IMG/VR virus record: IMGVR_UViG_3300021959_007301 | Coordinates: 1-64,000 of that record | Reading direction: 5' to 3' (one strand) | Length of the DNA stretch: 64,000 nucleotides | From: a virus | Part shown: piece after piece, positions 8,806 through 20,100 of the stretch | Position numbering within the stretch: position 1 is the stretch's first letter | Layout of the letters: each line of letters begins with the position of its first letter | Translations under genes and position numbers: made by a program | The notes under the pieces: model-generated | Databases searched by the model: none | What the model was told of the DNA's origin: nothing | Seen by the model: only the letters and a program-made list of their open reading frames with translations

Positions 8806-10676
8806 TGGCAATAGACAGTTCAAAAATTAATGTATCCGATTTAGACTTCGATGAGATTGCACTTAATCTCAAGTCTTATCTAAAAGGTCAAGAGAAATTC
8901 AAAGACTATGACTTCGAAGGGTCAACAATGTCTATGCTTATTGACTTACTTGCATACTCATCACATATCAGTGCAGTAAACACAAACATTGCAGCTTCAG
9001 AGTTATTCTTAGACTCTGCACAAATTAGAAAGAATGTAGTGTCACGTGCAAAGGACTTAGGGTTTACACCTGCATCAGAAAAATGTTCTTCTGCAATTGT
9101 AGATATTAATCTAAGAAATGTAAGAAATCCTGATGGGTCATTACCATCAACTACAAATATGATTCTTCAAAGGGGTGCTATCTTTAGTACTTCATATGAC
9201 GGTACAACTTATGAGTTTGTTGTACCTAGTTCAGTAAGACCTCAACAAAACAAAACAAATTATTTTTATTCTGATGTAAACTTAGTACAAGGTCAGTATG
9301 TAACCGACAAGTACATACATGATAATCAAATACAAAATCCAAAGTATGTGTTATCAAATAGTAGAGTTGACAAGTCACACATCACAGTTACTGTAGATTC
9401 AAATGGTGATATAGAAACCTACACTTTGTCTACAGATATCTCAAACATCAACACTGAATCAAGAGTGTATTATGCTCAAGAGAATGATGAACAGTTTACA
9501 GAGATTTATTTTGGTGACGGTGTATTAGGTAAGAGATTAAAAGACGGTGACCTCATCACTGTAACTTATATTGTGGTAGATGAAGAACATGCTGATGGTG
9601 CAAACATCTTCAACATGCAGAGTGGTATCAACGGTTTCTTTGATGCAGTTATTACAACTAAACAGAGTTCAACAGGTGGTGCAGAGAAAGAATCAATTGA
9701 GTCTATCAAGTTTAAAGCAAACAAATTCTACACTTCACAAAACAGACTGGTAACATTGAATGACTACAAAGCAAAGGTCAGTGAGTATTATCCGAATGCA
9801 GATGCAGTTGCAGTGTGGGGTGGTGAAGACAATGACCCACCTGAGTATGGTAAAGTGTTCCTTGCAATCAAACCAAACAATGCAGACTATCTATCAGACA
9901 CAGAAAAGAAAACAGTAGTAGACAAATTAAAGGCACTAAACATTTTAACAGTAAGACCTATTATTGTCGAACCTGAAATCACTAAGATTCTTTTATCAAC
10001 TACTTTCAAATATAATGCAAAGAATACTGACCTATCGGTAGGTGAATTGGAAAACATAGTGACCAATGCAATCAATGAATTTGATGCAACTAATCTAAAC
10101 AATTTTGATTCAGTGTTTAGACATTCAAAACTATTACAATCAATCGATGCATCAAATACTGCAATCCTTTCTAACACAACTAATGTTAGATTGAAAAAGA
10201 ATTTGACTGCAAGTATTAACGCAGAAAAGGGATACACTGTAAACTTTGGTAATGCATTGTATAACCCTCATGACAATCACAATAAAGCAGGTGGTGGTGT
10301 TGTATCATCCACAGGTTTTAAGATACAAGGTGATTCTGTAAATACACAATACTTTGACGAAGATGGTGCTGGTAATCTAAGAAGATACTACCTATCAGGT
10401 TCAACAAGAATTTATCAAGACAGTGCTGCTGGTACTATTGAGTATTCCAGTGGAAAAATTACAATCAATGCCATCACATTCACCTCAACGGTTAATGTTG
10501 ATAGTACGATTGACTTCACTATTATTCCTGACGGTAACGATGTCGTTGCAACAAGGGGTAGTTTGATTGACATATCAGTTGATGATGTGAAAGTCAAAGG
10601 TGAAGTAGACACCATCGCAAGTGGTGAAAGTAGTGCTGGTGTTGGATATCGTTCAACATCTAGTACAAATTATTAA
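8805..10676 (+). CDS. gp6: Baseplate wedge subunit gp6
   Basis: 623 residues (T4 gp6: 660). The N-terminal SSKINVSDLDFDEIALNLK, FEGSTMSMLIDLLAY and the AASELFLDSAQIRKNV stretch are the hallmark of gp6/baseplate J proteins. gp6 dimerises between wedges to form the continuous inner ring of the baseplate. The C-terminal 150 residues are beta-rich and end in low-complexity Ser/Gly. Direct overlap with gp25 fits the conserved wedge operon. Confidence 0.9.
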   Translation: MAIDSSKINVSDLDFDEIALNLKSYLKGQEKFKDYDFEGSTMSMLIDLLAYSSHISAVNTNIAASELFLDSAQIRKNVVSRAKDLGFTPASEKCSSAIVDINLRNVRNPDGSLPSTTNMILQRGAIFSTSYDGTTYEFVVPSSVRPQQNKTNYFYSDVNLVQGQYVTDKYIHDNQIQNPKYVLSNSRVDKSHITVTVDSNGDIETYTLSTDISNINTESRVYYAQENDEQFTEIYFGDGVLGKRLKDGDLITVTYIVVDEEHADGANIFNMQSGINGFFDAVITTKQSSTGGAEKESIESIKFKANKFYTSQNRLVTLNDYKAKVSEYYPNADAVAVWGGEDNDPPEYGKVFLAIKPNNADYLSDTEKKTVVDKLKALNILTVRPIIVEPEITKILLSTTFKYNAKNTDLSVGELENIVTNAINEFDATNLNNFDSVFRHSKLLQSIDASNTAILSNTTNVRLKKNLTASINAEKGYTVNFGNALYNPHDNHNKAGGGVVSSTGFKIQGDSVNTQYFDEDGAGNLRRYYLSGSTRIYQDSAAGTIEYSSGKITINAITFTSTVNVDSTIDFTIIPDGNDVVATRGSLIDISVDDVKVKGEVDTIASGESSAGVGYRSTSSTNY

Positions 10677-10692
10677 CTTATGAAACACGTGG

Positions 10693-10707
10693 TCAGGAGT
10701 CCCCTGA
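10693..10707 (+). other. Small hairpin in the gp6 to 10747 gap
   Basis: TCAGG (10693-10697) pairs with CCTGA (10703-10707) around a 5-nt loop. No T run follows, so it is unlikely to be a terminator. The rest of this 70-nt gap holds only the strong ribosome binding site TAGGAGGA before the ATG at 10747. Confidence 0.4.
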
Positions 10708-10746
10708 GTAGTTTCCCATTCAATTGGATTTTAGGAGGAAAATAGA

Positions 10747-11223
10747 ATGGCAGATAAAAAAATTAGTGCGTTATCATCAGTCGCAGATTCAGATATTGGA
10801 TCAGATGATTTGTTGCATATCGTAGATAACCCTGGCGGTACACCAGTAAACAAGAAGATGACTATTGGTCAACTTTTTGAAAACGTACCAACTCACCTTG
10901 CAATCAATGACATCGTAACTGAATCATCAGCTGCGACAGACTTGGCTGCATCATCAACAACTATTGTAGATGGTTCATCATTCACTGCAGACGTTGCTTT
11001 CACATTAGATGACGGTACAGATACAGGTCAGATTAAGTTCTTATCTTGTTCAGGAATGGCATCATCATTTGCAGCTAACATCACTGTTTCATCATGGCAT
11101 GATTCAAGTGTTTCTGCACCACAAATAGTGTTGAATGCACAGGGTGAAGGTTGTATCTTAGTTTGGAATGGTTCCGTATGGTTACCAGTTGCAAACTCAG
11201 GTGCTACAATCAACAATTCTTAA
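10747..11223 (+). CDS. Small virion/tail-fibre-like protein
   Basis: 158 residues with a strong Shine-Dalgarno (TAGGAGGA, spacing about 8). The first 45 residues (MADKKISALSSV ... DLLHIVDNP ... NKKMTIGQLF) are a capsid/tail attachment-type N-terminus seen in many phage fibre proteins. The rest is a beta-rich Ser/Thr/Ala domain with GCILVWNGSVWLPVANSGA near the end. It lies between the wedge genes gp6 and gp7, so it may be a baseplate-attached decoration protein. No specific function is recognised. Confidence 0.7.
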   Translation: MADKKISALSSVADSDIGSDDLLHIVDNPGGTPVNKKMTIGQLFENVPTHLAINDIVTESSAATDLAASSTTIVDGSSFTADVAFTLDDGTDTGQIKFLSCSGMASSFAANITVSSWHDSSVSAPQIVLNAQGEGCILVWNGSVWLPVANSGATINNS

Positions 11224-11243
11224 TAATAAGGTATAGTTTCTAG

Positions 11244-14200
11244 ATGTCTCACGAAAAGTTAATTGTCGACAAACTGTCACACAGATTACCCTCTCTCTTA
11301 CCTGAATTTGTAAGGGAGGAGTCACCTGCACTTGAACAGTTTCTGAAGGCATACTTTGAGTTTCTAGAAGCAGAAATACTAGTCCTCGAATCTCCTGAGG
11401 AGATTGGGGATATTGTCTTAGAAGACGGGCAGGGTTCCATTCTTTTGGAACCCTATACCGTTGCACCATCTCCTGATGCTTACACTTCTAAGATTGTACA
11501 GGAGAAAACCAAACAATTTAATGGCGATAGTGTTCAAGTAACTCCTTTCCAAATCGGAGAGTATGTTTATGGTTCCGTTAGTGGTTCCGTTGCAGAAATT
11601 AGAGTTGTAAATGGTCAGACACTATACCTAAAAACAATTTCAGGTAATGGTTTCTCAAAAGGAGAAACGGTTACTGGTAGAGATGGTAACTTTACTGCAA
11701 AGGTTAAATCATTTAAAGAAAATACTATCCTTGCAAACAATCGTCTCTTAGATTATTCAGATATTGACCATACTACAGAATCTTTCTTAGAGTACTTCCA
11801 AAAAGATTTTGTGCCGTCTTTGAACATTAACAATGTTCAGAATAAAAGACTTGCAATTAAGAACATTAGTACCCTATACAAGAAGAAGGGTACAGAGGAA
11901 TCATTAAAGTTCCTTATGCGTATTCTCTACGGAGAAGATGCAGAAATTAGATACCCCTTTGACCAAACTATTCAAATATCAGAATCAAACCATAGTCAGA
12001 AAAGACGTATGGTTGTTAGAATGGATAATGAAAATCTTATCCCTTCTGCAACAGATAAAATTGTACAATACACACAAGGTTCTGATTTTATTGAAGCAGA
12101 GTCGATTGTAGAAAACGTCTACAACTTAGAAACAGACAAGGGTATCTACTCAATAGAAATCACAGACAATCATATTGGCACATTCACTGAAGGTTCAATT
12201 GTAAACCTAGTAGATAGAGATGGTGTTACCAATGTTACTGCACGTGTCTTAGGTGTTATCAATGATGTGAACTTTGATAAGTCATCAATATACTTCGTTA
12301 CAGATGAAGGTGATAACATTGTAATAGAGACAGTAGTACAATCAGTGACTGCAGGTGCTGTAATTGCAGACAAACAAAAAGTAGGAATCAACACTCTATC
12401 AGCAAATTACATTGGAACTTTTGATAGAGGTGACATTGTTCAGTTCGATAATCACAGTACACAATATCGTATTATTGAGATTATAGAATCTGCAACACTT
12501 GTATTAGAAAGACTTAGTTCACCACATGGAACTGGATTAGAAACAGATGTGCCTGATGGTACAATAATAAGAAAGGCGAGTGAAGGTTTAATTTCAGAGA
12601 ACAGCGATAGAGGTTCTCTGTATGAAATTAATAACAGATTAGATTTCGTTGGTGGTAATAGAGATAAAGATGCTGTAACAGCAAGAACAATTGTTGATGC
12701 AGTAAATTCTGGCGGTGTAGAAAAAATCTATATCGAAGATGGTGGTAATGGTTATTATAACACATATTCTGCTGTAACAGAAGGTACAGTAGACCAAATG
12801 ATAACTGAAGATGGTTTTGAAATACAATACGAAGACAATTCATATTGTGTAACAGAATACTCAGAATCATCAACACACTTAATGTTCTCTACTGAACTGG
12901 ACAGTTCAATCAGAGTTGGACAAGAAGTATTTGGTACAAACATTCAAAGAGTGAGGGTAGTGTCTATCGCAGAAGATAGACTATCGATGATTGTAAGTAA
13001 ACCACTTGCACTTACTGATAACTCTATTCTTCAAATTGGTTTACCACAGTTAGTTGTATTTGACAACAGGGAAACTGGCGGTAGTAATGCACATGCTGTT
13101 ATCGGTTCAGTTGGTGATGAAATCATCTTAGAGAACAAAGATGTGTATGGACAATTTGAATTCACTGCAACTGCAGGACAAACACTATTCAATGGTAGAG
13201 ACAATTACGGTAACAGACTAATCTTTAATGACCAAAAAGTTAGAGTATTTGTTGATGGTATCGAATACCAAGAAGCAGATGTCACTTATGGATATGCAAA
13301 GAAAAACGATAGAATTACATTCAACAGTGGGTTGAGTGTAGGACAACAAGTAGACATCTATCAAGAGTTTAACAATCTAGTATACGAAGATGGTACACGT
13401 GCAAACTTAGAAACAACAAACTCTGCAATCAGAACAATCAATATAATCGATGAAGGTGTCGGTTATAGAAAGATACCAAAAGTGTATCCAGGCGGATACG
13501 TTTATGTAGAAAATGCTACAGGGTATCAAATCGGTGAACAGGTAAATCAATCAGAATCAGGTGTAACTACTGCAACAGGTCTTCTTATTAGAATAGAAAA
13601 GAAAGAAGGTCGTTTAGTTATTGCAAGAAGGTCAACTGATACAGGTACATTCCTTGCTGGTAAACAAATTGTTGGTGGAACATCTGAAACTACACAAACT
13701 ATGGAACAGGTCAATGTTTCTAGTGGTACAGGTGCAAAACTATTTGCATGGTCAAGTACTATTGGTGGTGTAGGTTCAGTTAACGTAGAAGAACAGGGTT
13801 ATAACTTTAGTGAAGACGGTCTTATTGCACCATCCTCACAACACCCAATGTTAATCAAAACACCGACAACAAATTTAACAACAGGTATAGAATTAACAGG
13901 TGCAGTATCAGGCACAACTGCAACCGTTGTATCTTATGATGCAGACAGACATATCCTTATATACACTGATTTAAATGGTGACTTCTTAGACGAAGAAACT
14001 GTTAACTTCAATCTTACAGATTCATTCGTTGTATTAAGAAATAACAGATTTGATGGTAGAGGTAACTTTGGTGGTGAAGGTCTTATTGAAGAACAACTCT
14101 TAGGAGATAAGAGTACACTTGATGCATCAGCATCAAACATCCACGATGGTTTATTCTATCAGACACACTCATATGTTGTCAAGATTGGTGAGTCAATTAA

Positions 14201-15638
14201 CAAGTGGAGAAGTGCTGTTAAGGATTTACTCCACCCTGCAGGTCACATATTCTTTGGTGAGGTTGCAATTAAAAACGTTGTGGTTTCAGATGAAACTGCA
14301 GGTATCATTTCTGCAGACGATTCATTGCAGAACGTTAACATTGAAACAAGAGACGATGTAGATAACTCATTAAACGTTGAAGTTATATTCCGTCCTACTA
14401 TCATTATTCACGGTGATACAGGTGAGGGACAACTGCTTTATGAGGATGGAAGTAGAATCCTCATCAATGATACAGACCACATCGAAGACATCCCTGATAC
14501 AAGAAATGATTATCTATTATTAGATAGAGACACAACAAATATCCCTGATGCATTCTACAATTCATCAAGAGAAATTGAGTTACACGACTTCTTCCCACAT
14601 GGAGATATCGTATTTGAAGATGGTGGCAAACCATTATTAGAAGAACAAACAACAGGTTGGAGATTAGGTGATACCAATTACTTCCGTATGGAAGATACTT
14701 CACCTGACCCACTGGTTGTATTGTTAGATGCAGGACTCGAAGATAACATACCTACAGTAGATAACAGTGGAGTGTTAATTGCATCAACAGTAACAAACCC
14801 AGCTGGTATTGACTTTGGTGCAAGGTCAGAGTACTACGACACTTCTCATAAGAACAGACACTTTAATGTTAATGTTATAAACTCATTTGCACATACACCT
14901 ATACAGTATTCACCAAGACTTGACGATGCAATGACAGTCTTGAACTTATGTCGTGCAGATGATAATGATGAATACTTAACACCTATCAACTCTTTTGCTT
15001 CAGTTCCTGAAAGAAGACCTTCAGACCAAGGTAAAATTTTCTCAGTCTTTACACAAGAAGATGAGGTACTAGTCTTAGAGGATGGTAGTAGAATCGAGAT
15101 GGAAGAACATGTTCATCATTTAAGATTTGAACCAAACGAACATGCTATAGTTAAAGATTGTAACGGTGACAGAATGTTACTGGAAGATGGTGACATTGCA
15201 ACACTAGAATCTGCAACAGAACCAGTAGAGTTTGAGTACTTCGTTTCAGAAAGGTCAATTGACTTATTTGATAATGAAATATATACAGAAGATTATCATA
15301 GAATGATTATGGAAGACGGCAGTGTACTTGTACACGAACAGTCTTCAGAGAATAATATCAGTACGTTTGTTCCACTGGGACACACATTCCGTACACTAAA
15401 TACTATTCAAGGTCAGAGGACATATAACATCGCTTATTACTTAAAAGATGAGACTGACTCTGATGATTTTATACTAGAAGATGGAACAGGTGCATTCCTA
15501 AAAGAAGAATCCAAATCAGAAGGTATCCGAATATCAGACTTTAGTTATTACTATCCTGATACTGTAATACCTGATTACCCTCTTCATGAAAGAAAAAGAA
15601 CAAATATTGCATTTAGTACTTATGTAAAGTCTGCATAA
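11244..15638 (+). CDS. gp7: Baseplate wedge initiator gp7-like, with repeated EDG motifs
   Basis: 1464 residues (T4 gp7: 1032). The first 240 residues (SHRLPSLLPEFVREESPALEQF, FLEYFQKDFVPSLNINNV, and STLYKKKGTEESLKFLMRILYGE) match the large protein between gp6 and gp8 in marine T4-like phages, taken to be gp7. The remainder is a string of small beta modules. At least nine copies of an EDG hairpin motif (for example VLEDGQGSILLE, LLEDGDIATLE, IMEDGSVLVHE) are spread from about 11410 to 15510, most in the last third. One module resembles part of gp18 and another part of gp15 (see findings). Confidence 0.8.
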   Translation: MSHEKLIVDKLSHRLPSLLPEFVREESPALEQFLKAYFEFLEAEILVLESPEEIGDIVLEDGQGSILLEPYTVAPSPDAYTSKIVQEKTKQFNGDSVQVTPFQIGEYVYGSVSGSVAEIRVVNGQTLYLKTISGNGFSKGETVTGRDGNFTAKVKSFKENTILANNRLLDYSDIDHTTESFLEYFQKDFVPSLNINNVQNKRLAIKNISTLYKKKGTEESLKFLMRILYGEDAEIRYPFDQTIQISESNHSQKRRMVVRMDNENLIPSATDKIVQYTQGSDFIEAESIVENVYNLETDKGIYSIEITDNHIGTFTEGSIVNLVDRDGVTNVTARVLGVINDVNFDKSSIYFVTDEGDNIVIETVVQSVTAGAVIADKQKVGINTLSANYIGTFDRGDIVQFDNHSTQYRIIEIIESATLVLERLSSPHGTGLETDVPDGTIIRKASEGLISENSDRGSLYEINNRLDFVGGNRDKDAVTARTIVDAVNSGGVEKIYIEDGGNGYYNTYSAVTEGTVDQMITEDGFEIQYEDNSYCVTEYSESSTHLMFSTELDSSIRVGQEVFGTNIQRVRVVSIAEDRLSMIVSKPLALTDNSILQIGLPQLVVFDNRETGGSNAHAVIGSVGDEIILENKDVYGQFEFTATAGQTLFNGRDNYGNRLIFNDQKVRVFVDGIEYQEADVTYGYAKKNDRITFNSGLSVGQQVDIYQEFNNLVYEDGTRANLETTNSAIRTINIIDEGVGYRKIPKVYPGGYVYVENATGYQIGEQVNQSESGVTTATGLLIRIEKKEGRLVIARRSTDTGTFLAGKQIVGGTSETTQTMEQVNVSSGTGAKLFAWSSTIGGVGSVNVEEQGYNFSEDGLIAPSSQHPMLIKTPTTNLTTGIELTGAVSGTTATVVSYDADRHILIYTDLNGDFLDEETVNFNLTDSFVVLRNNRFDGRGNFGGEGLIEEQLLGDKSTLDASASNIHDGLFYQTHSYVVKIGESINKWRSAVKDLLHPAGHIFFGEVAIKNVVVSDETAGIISADDSLQNVNIETRDDVDNSLNVEVIFRPTIIIHGDTGEGQLLYEDGSRILINDTDHIEDIPDTRNDYLLLDRDTTNIPDAFYNSSREIELHDFFPHGDIVFEDGGKPLLEEQTTGWRLGDTNYFRMEDTSPDPLVVLLDAGLEDNIPTVDNSGVLIASTVTNPAGIDFGARSEYYDTSHKNRHFNVNVINSFAHTPIQYSPRLDDAMTVLNLCRADDNDEYLTPINSFASVPERRPSDQGKIFSVFTQEDEVLVLEDGSRIEMEEHVHHLRFEPNEHAIVKDCNGDRMLLEDGDIATLESATEPVEFEYFVSERSIDLFDNEIYTEDYHRMIMEDGSVLVHEQSSENNISTFVPLGHTFRTLNTIQGQRTYNIAYYLKDETDSDDFILEDGTGAFLKEESKSEGIRISDFSYYYPDTVIPDYPLHERKRTNIAFSTYVKSA

Positions 15639-15641
15639 GTA

Positions 15642-15649
15642 TATAAATA
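15642..15649 (+). promoter_or_regulatory. T4-type late promoter, TATAAATA (gp8)
   Basis: Perfect octamer just after the gp7 stop. A second weaker copy, GATAAATA, follows at 15654-15661. The gp8 ATG at 15677 has its own ribosome binding site TAGGAGAT. Confidence 0.8.
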
Positions 15650-15676
15650 GTTAGATAAATATCTTAGGAGATAGAA

Positions 15677-17146
15677 ATGGCAGCAATTATAACCGAAAAG
15701 TTTCGTACTCATAATGCGAGACAATTCAAAGAAGACTTTGATGAATCAGCTTCATCAACGTATATTTTTATAGGACGTTCATTCGATTGGACTGATGAAA
15801 ATTCACCCCCTTCACCTGCTAATGCAGTTGGTGAAGAGATAGATGCATTTGCAGACATGATTGCACTTAAGAAGGTTGCACCTTCTGACGTGACACATGG
15901 TTTGGTAAGAAGAAACTATGATTCAACAGGTGCAACATCATATGATGAGTATCAACATGACATCTCAACTTCAAATACTGCAGTAGCATCAGGTGCAACT
16001 AACTTATATGACTCAAGATTTTATGTAATTACTGATGAGTATCACGTCTACAAGTGTATTAGAACTGGTAGAGATTCAAGTGGTGCTGTAATTGCATCAA
16101 CAGTCAAACCAACAGGTACAAGTCCTACTGCATTAGTTGAAACATCTGATACAAATGCAGCTGGTGGTAGAGGTTACCTATGGAAGTATATGTACACAAT
16201 CGGTGCATCCGATACAATCAAATTCGTAACAAACGATTTTATTCCAGTTAAGACATTAGGTGCTCAAACTGAAGTAGATGGTGAAACAGGAATCGGTACT
16301 GCTGCCACCGATGACGGTTCATCTCTATGGGATGTTGAGAACCAAGCAGTTGATGGTGCTGTCCATCACATTGAAGTAACAAACGGTGGGTCAGGTTATA
16401 ACGATAACGACTACACTGGTGTTGCAATCCTAGGAGACGGTCAAAACGGTGAATGTACAGTTCACGTTTCAGGTAATGTTGTAACTCATATCACTGTAAC
16501 AACTGCAGGTTCAGGTTACAAACGTGCATCAATTGATATCAATGGAATCACAGGTATTGGTTCAGGTGCAAACGCAACTGCAAAAGTAATTATTTCACCC
16601 ATATATGGACATGGTGCTAATCCAGTTGAAGAACTTGGTGGTAACTATATTATCGTTAACTCAAGACTTGAGTTCAACGAAGGTTCAGGTGACTTCCCAA
16701 CAGATAACGATTTTAGACGAATTGGTTTAATTCAAGACCCATTTGCTAAAGGTACAACAACTGTATCAACAAGTGATTCACTTACTGCATACAACGAAAT
16801 CACTGTATCGTCAGTGGGTAACATTAGTGTTGATGATATAATCATGAATGCAAACTCAAACGGTTCAAGTGCTGCAGTATCAAGAGTAGTATCAGTTGAT
16901 GCATCAACTAACGTTGTATCACACATTCCAGTTGCAAACTCAGGCGGTCAATATGTTGACTTCGCAAATAGTGACACTATCTATGTTGACGGTGTACAGG
17001 TTGCAACAACTGGTGGAAGTGCCGTGAGTACAACTCACCCTGAAGTAGAAAGATTTACAGGGAAGATTATGTACATTGAAAACAGAGGTGCAGTAACACG
17101 TGCCGCTGATCAGATTGAAGATATCAAACTGATTGTTGAAATGTAA
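15677..17146 (+). CDS. gp8: Baseplate wedge subunit gp8
   Basis: 489 residues (T4 gp8: 334). The N-terminal ITEKFRTHNARQFKEDF, then YIFIGRSFDWTDENSPPSP and LYDSRFYVITDEYHVYKC are diagnostic of gp8. gp8 dimers link gp7, gp10 and gp6 in each wedge. The protein is longer than in T4 because of Gly/Ser-rich beta repeats between residues 225 and 430 (for example HIEVTNGGSGYNDNDYTG), probably surface-exposed. It has its own late promoter and ribosome binding site. Confidence 0.88.
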   Translation: MAAIITEKFRTHNARQFKEDFDESASSTYIFIGRSFDWTDENSPPSPANAVGEEIDAFADMIALKKVAPSDVTHGLVRRNYDSTGATSYDEYQHDISTSNTAVASGATNLYDSRFYVITDEYHVYKCIRTGRDSSGAVIASTVKPTGTSPTALVETSDTNAAGGRGYLWKYMYTIGASDTIKFVTNDFIPVKTLGAQTEVDGETGIGTAATDDGSSLWDVENQAVDGAVHHIEVTNGGSGYNDNDYTGVAILGDGQNGECTVHVSGNVVTHITVTTAGSGYKRASIDINGITGIGSGANATAKVIISPIYGHGANPVEELGGNYIIVNSRLEFNEGSGDFPTDNDFRRIGLIQDPFAKGTTTVSTSDSLTAYNEITVSSVGNISVDDIIMNANSNGSSAAVSRVVSVDASTNVVSHIPVANSGGQYVDFANSDTIYVDGVQVATTGGSAVSTTHPEVERFTGKIMYIENRGAVTRAADQIEDIKLIVEM

Positions 17147-17148
17147 TC

Positions 17149-17173
17149 ATTCGTCCTCTTTATGGGGACGAAT
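17149..17173 (+). other. Hairpin overlapping the promoter before 17196
   Basis: ATTCGTCC (17149-17156) pairs perfectly with GGACGAAT (17166-17173) around a 9-nt loop. No T run follows. It may slow read-through from gp8 or protect the 3' end of that message. Confidence 0.5.
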
Positions 17174-17178
17174 AAATA
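17171..17178 (+). promoter_or_regulatory. Possible late promoter, AATAAATA
   Basis: One mismatch to the late octamer, 17 nt before the ATG at 17196, overlapping the right arm of a hairpin. Weaker than most others in the window. Confidence 0.5.
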
Positions 17179-17195
17179 TAATAAAGAGATAGGAC

Positions 17196-20100
17196 ATGCC
17201 AGAAAAAACTGATTTAAATATATCACCATACTACGATGACTACTCTGAAGATAAAAACTTTCATAAGGTTCTCTTCAGAGCAGGAAGACCTCTACAAGCA
17301 AGAGAGTTAACTCAGTCACAATCAATTCTTCAGAACCAAGTTGAAAGACTTGGTGGACATTTCTTTAAAGAAGGTTCTATTGTTGCAGGTGTTCAGTCAG
17401 GTATTGACTTAGAACTTTACTATGCAAAAGTAGATACTGAGAATCCAAATACTAATGGTGATGACGTTGTCGAAACATATAGAGAATCATTCCATGGTAA
17501 ACTAATTCGTGGTAAAACTTCAGGTGTTGTTGCAAAGGTTATAGATTCTTCTGCAAAAACATCCGATGACGAATTAACTATCTTCTTTAAGTATCTAACT
17601 TCAGGTACAAACAACGAATACACATTCACTGCAGGTGAGGAACTACAGGAAGTAACTGTAGATTCAGGTGGTGCATACTCTGCTGTATCTGCAAACAACA
17701 ACGAATTTAAAGTCCTTCCATCAACAAACAACTCAATCGGAGTTGGTTCAAGAGCAGAGATTGATGAAGGTGTTATCTTTACAAGAGGTTTCTTTGTAAA
17801 GGTTCCAAAACAACATTTACTATTAGAAAAGTATAGTTCAAGACCATCATATAGAATTGGTCTAAAAATAGAAGAGAAACTCATTTCTAATTCAGAAGAC
17901 TCATCATTACAAGATAATGCACAAGGGTCTTCAAACGAGAACGCTGCAGGTGCAGATAGATTCCAAGTTAATCTAACACTTGCAAAGTTCACTATTGACA
18001 CTCAAACTGATGCAAACTTTATTGAATTGATTAGAGTTAATCAAGGTATCATTGAGTTACAGATTTCCAATCCTATCTACAACACCATTGAAAAGACACT
18101 TGCACGTAGAACATACGATGCAAATGGTGACTTTGTAGTTAGACAATTTACACAATCATTAAGAGAACACTTAGACGACACAACCAACAGAGGTTTCTAT
18201 CCTGTAGGTTCAGGTGGTAAAGAAGATAAGTTTGTAATGCAAGTATCGCCTGGTAAGGCATATGTTAGAGGTTTTGAAATTGACAAAACTGGTACTACAA
18301 CAATTCCTTTCTCAAAGGCACGTTCAACTAAGTCGTTATCAAATGCAAAATCACCTATTCGTTTAGGTAATAAATTAAGAGTTTCAAATGCACACGGATT
18401 ACCTGAAGTAATTCAAGGTGTTAACAGTACAGGTATCACTCCTTACAAATTCTGTAAGTTATGGCCTAGTGTTGTTGCAGTAGACGGAACAGAAAACTCT
18501 GAAGATTTTATCGGTTATGCAAGAGTACGAGATATTGAATTGCATGACGGTTCAGACACAAGTGGTGTCTATGCAAGTAATTCAGAATATGATTTGTCAA
18601 TGTTTGACATTAAGATGTTCTCCAAATTACCGTATACATCTCATACAGGTACTGCACAAGCAGGTGATAAGATAACAGGTAGTGCAACAGGTGCTACTGG
18701 TATTGTTGCGTATGATAATAATTCAGATGCACTTTATGTTCATGATGTAGTAGGAAACTTCTCATCAAATGACTCACTTTCTTCTGAGGGTGCAGGTAAC
18801 TTTGCATGTAGTATTGATGGTACACCAAGAAACTATAACATTGACCGTACAAGGTCTATTACACAGGCACCAACAAATGGTTCAAGGGAAACCTTTACTG
18901 CAGATATCAATACAGATGCAGTTAAAATTCTAACAGGTACACTAGTATTCACTGCATCAAGCACTGCAGTTAGTGGTGTAGGTACTTTATTTGCATCAGA
19001 ACTTAAAGAGGGTGACATTATTGTTAACCCACTTGGTGGCCAAGAACTTATTGTTGCATCAATTACAAACGATATCAGTTTAACACTTACAAGTCCTTCA
19101 ACTAATGCATATCAAGGTAATGTTGAAAGAAGACGTGTAAAACTTATTGACCAAGACCAAACAGTAAACATCTTCTCATGGCCTAGAGACTGGGTTAAAG
19201 ACCACACTGCAGATTTAGTAAAAGTTAAAAGACAAACAGTACAAACCATTGGTGCATCAGGTAATATTACTATTGCACAAACAGAGGGTACATTTGAAGA
19301 CCAAAACACTGATAACTTCTCAATTGCAGTTATCGATGTCAGTTCTGCAGCTTCTCCAACATTCTCTGCAGGTGATACACTAAACATAGAAGATTATGAA
19401 GACACTTCACCTACACAAAATGGTGATGGTCAGAGTATTACACTTACAGGTTTTGGTGCTGCAAACGAAGATGTCGTTTTAAGAGTTACATACTCAGTAT
19501 TAATTGCAGACCCAAATCCAAGAACAAAAGATTTAAACAAAGGACGTGCATTACGAGTCTCAGGTGATAGAAACGGTTCATACACAGGAGTGTATGGTTC
19601 ATCATTTAGAGATAAAGAGATTTCTCTTGGTATTGCAGACGTATTTAAAATTAGAGGAATCTATGAAGGTGTTGGAGGAACTCCAGTTACACCTAATGCA
19701 TCACTTTCAAGTGAAGTAGGTACATTCCAACTTCATGAAGTCCTTGTTGGACAAACATCAAATGCACGTGCTGTATTGATTGACTATAACTCAGGTGGAA
19801 CATCGTACTGGTATATGATATCAGGTAGATTCCAAGAGAATGAGTTTGTTGTTGGTCAAGATTCACTTGCACAAGCAACACTTACAGACGTATCACAAGG
19901 TTCACCAAATATCACATCAAGATATTTCTTTGATGATGGTCAGAGAGATGGTTACTATGATATATGTAAATTAGTCAGAAAACCAGCAGAACCTGCACCT
20001 AATAATCAGATTCTTATTGTTTTTGACCAATTCTCACATGGTGATGGTGACTTCTTTGATGTCACATCATATAGTGTACCATATAAAGACATTCCTGTCT

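Noticed and set aside
13934-14361. Overlapping short frames on both strands within gp7 (13934-14140, 14119-14361, 14464-14712)
   Set aside because: No ribosome site, no recognisable fold, and all lie within a continuous conserved reading frame.
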